This document shows positions 62,978 to 64,000 of a stretch of DNA of 64,000 nucleotides, piece by piece; positions within the stretch are counted from its first letter, which is position 1, and each line of letters starts with the position of its first letter. Location of the stretch: contig CP042279.1 in assembly GCA_007858575.1 (NCBI GenBank), positions 5,396,501 through 5,460,500 of the forward strand. The letters run 5' to 3'. The position numbers and the translations under genes were made by a program. The stretch comes from Streptomyces sp. WAC08241 (GTDB lineage: Bacteria > Actinomycetota > Actinomycetes > Streptomycetales > Streptomycetaceae). The notes below the pieces were generated by a model. It worked only from the letters and a program-made list of their open reading frames with translations. It was not told the origin of the DNA and ran no database searches.

Positions 62978-63457
62978 ATGACCGAACGGCCCGTGATCAA
63001 GCGCACCGCACGCGCCATCCTGCTCGACGGGGACGACCTCATCCTCATCAAGCGGACCAAGCCGGGGATGGATCCCTACTGGCTCACGCCCGGCGGTGGC
63101 GTGGAGCCCACCGACTCCACCGTCGTCGAGGCCCTGCACCGCGAGGTGCTCGAAGAGCTCGGCGCCAAGGTCACCGACGTGGTGCCCTGTTTCGTCGACA
63201 CCGTCGAGCACATCGTCGACGGCGGGATCTCCGGGGTGAAGGTCCAGCACTTCTTCGTGTGCCGGCTCGGCTCCATGGACACCTCCCTGCGGCACGGGCC
63301 CGAGATGGACGAGCCCGTCGGCGAGTACGAGATCGTCCGGGTGCCCTTCACCCGGGTCGGCATCGCGGCCGTGCACCTCGTCCCGCTCTCCCTGCGCCAC
63401 TACCTCGACGGCAACATCGAGGGAGTCCGCGCGATGCACGCCCCGGACCTGGGCTGA
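62978..63457 (+). CDS. Nudix hydrolase
   Basis: An intact 159-residue protein. The ATG at 62978 gives MTERPVIKRTARAILLDGDD. The Nudix box GGGVEPTDSTVVEALHREVL..EELGA matches Gx5Ex7REUxEExGU with the metal-binding glutamates. The preceding DPYWLTPGG and following FVDTVEHIVDGGISGVKVQH fit the family. Nudix enzymes cleave nucleoside diphosphates linked to another group; the substrate is unknown. Confidence 0.92.
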   Translation: MTERPVIKRTARAILLDGDDLILIKRTKPGMDPYWLTPGGGVEPTDSTVVEALHREVLEELGAKVTDVVPCFVDTVEHIVDGGISGVKVQHFFVCRLGSMDTSLRHGPEMDEPVGEYEIVRVPFTRVGIAAVHLVPLSLRHYLDGNIEGVRAMHAPDLG

Positions 63458-63497
63458 CCGGATCCGGAGCGGTCTGACCCGGGCGGTCCGGCCCGGA

Positions 63498-64000
63498 TCA
63501 GCCGGAAGCCGTGGGGGCCAGCTCGGCCAGGAAGTCGTGGCGGATGCGTTCCGAGGGGACGCCCGCTCCCCGCAGCGCGTCCACCCCGCGCCGGACCATG
63601 CCCAGCGGGCCCGAGAGGTAGGCGTCGCGCTCCCCCAGGGACCGTAGCGGCAGACGGCGTCCGGGAGGTGCCCCTGCGCCTCGGGTGACCGGGTGGACGG
63701 AGAGCCACGGGAAGGTCTTCTGGAGCCGCAGCATCGTGTCGATGTCGTAGAGGTCGTGACCGCTGCGCGCCCCGTAGAAGACGTCGACCGGCCGCCGGTC
63801 CCCGTGCTCGGCGACGTCCTCGACCAGGGCCTTGATCGGCGCTATCCCCGTGCCGCCGCCGAGGCAGAGCAGCCCGGTGTCCGTGGAGTGGTCGACCGTC
63901 ATGGAGCCGCCCGGCGGCCCGAGCCGCAGCACGTCCCCGGGGCGCGCCCGGTGGACCAGCGCGTTGGACACCCAGCCGGCCGGGACGGCCTTGACGTGGA
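63498..64000 (-). CDS. Ferredoxin-reductase-like flavoprotein C-terminal part (partial)
   Basis: The gene runs off the right edge; only its C-terminal about 165 residues are present. The start of what is visible is HVKAVPAGWVSNALVHRARP, the end of an FAD-binding barrel. The NAD(P)-binding domain shows LLCLGGGTGIAPIKALVEDV, DVFYGARSGHDLYDIDTML and DAYLSGPLGMVRRGVDALR. This combination occurs in flavohemoglobin-type and phenol-hydroxylase-type reductases. In Streptomyces such a domain often follows a globin, but that part is outside the window. A frame change lies near 63660. Confidence 0.8.
   Translation of the reverse strand, partial: HVKAVPAGWVSNALVHRARPGDVLRLGPPGGSMTVDHSTDTGLLCLGGGTGIAPIKALVEDVAEHGDRRPVDVFYGARSGHDLYDIDTMLRLQKTFPWLSVHPVTRGAGAPPGRRLPLRSLGERDAYLSGPLGMVRRGVDALRGAGVPSERIRHDFLAELAPTASG

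Noticed and set aside
63458-63497. Terminator between the Nudix gene and the flavoreductase
   Set aside because: Related GC-rich segments flank the gap, but the arms pair imperfectly and I could not define a convincing stem.

Overview
The window is chromosomal DNA of a Streptomyces-type actinomycete. Evidence is the very high G+C content, almost no codons ending in A or T, frequent GTG/TTG starts, and gene content seen only together in this group (ssgA/ssgR, fused cydCD, Dyp peroxidase with Sco and PCuAC copper genes). From memory, the gene order matches the Streptomyces coelicolor core region around SCO3925-SCO3980, inverted, which lies a short distance from oriC. A consensus ParB site (parS), a near-consensus one, and several DnaA boxes fit an origin-proximal position. 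I see no insertion sequence, prophage, CRISPR array or antibiotic gene cluster.

Layout. 0-13 kb: macro-domain protein, a conserved Streptomyces protein, tRNA-Ser, HtrA-like protease, GlpQ-like esterase, an anti-sigma-type ATPase, a SEC-C protein, a strongly structured intergenic segment (possible small RNA), a secreted protein, a primase/polymerase-fold protein, a GAF-SpoIIE phosphatase, aminopeptidase P and a second anti-sigma ATPase. 13.5-20 kb: a copper trafficking block (YcnI, Sco, PCuAC, CopC-CopD fusion, Tat-exported Dyp peroxidase). 20-26 kb: pheA, a gap with DnaA boxes, serS, a HAD phosphatase, a rhomboid-like protein and lpdA. 26-32 kb: GntR regulator, MFS transporter and a four-gene ABC operon. 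32-42 kb: M24 peptidase, a hydrolase-SDR fusion, a MerR-type regulator, a second DnaA-box group, tRNA 2'-phosphotransferase, DUF72, a luciferase-like oxidoreductase, a second HAD phosphatase and a GAF histidine kinase. 42-50 kb: cydABCD under a Rex operator, then hisC. 50-64 kb: LacI regulator, metallophosphatase, thiC with a TPP riboswitch, a YibE/F protein, ssgA and ssgR (sporulation), small membrane proteins, a cupin, a PLP lyase, LysR, Nudix and a partial flavoreductase.

Sequence quality matters when reading the list. Most genes longer than about 700 bases change reading frame once or more. Where the family sequence is known (serS, the GntR regulator) the cause is one base missing from a run of G or C. 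Housekeeping genes such as serS, lpdA, thiC and cydA are hit as often as others, so I treat these as sequence errors, annotate each gene over its whole span as a CDS, and give approximate frame-change positions. Intact genes include the 5692 ATPase, the PCuAC chaperone, the rhomboid-like gene, the M24 peptidase, hisC, the small membrane gene at 59462, the cupin and the Nudix gene.

Functional links: the cyd operon (bd oxidase plus its CydCD exporter) is placed under NADH/NAD+ control by a consensus Rex site, and a DosS-like GAF kinase lies beside it. The copper block supplies and senses extracytoplasmic copper and includes the peroxidase linked in S. lividans to copper-dependent development. 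SsgR and SsgA control sporulation septation.
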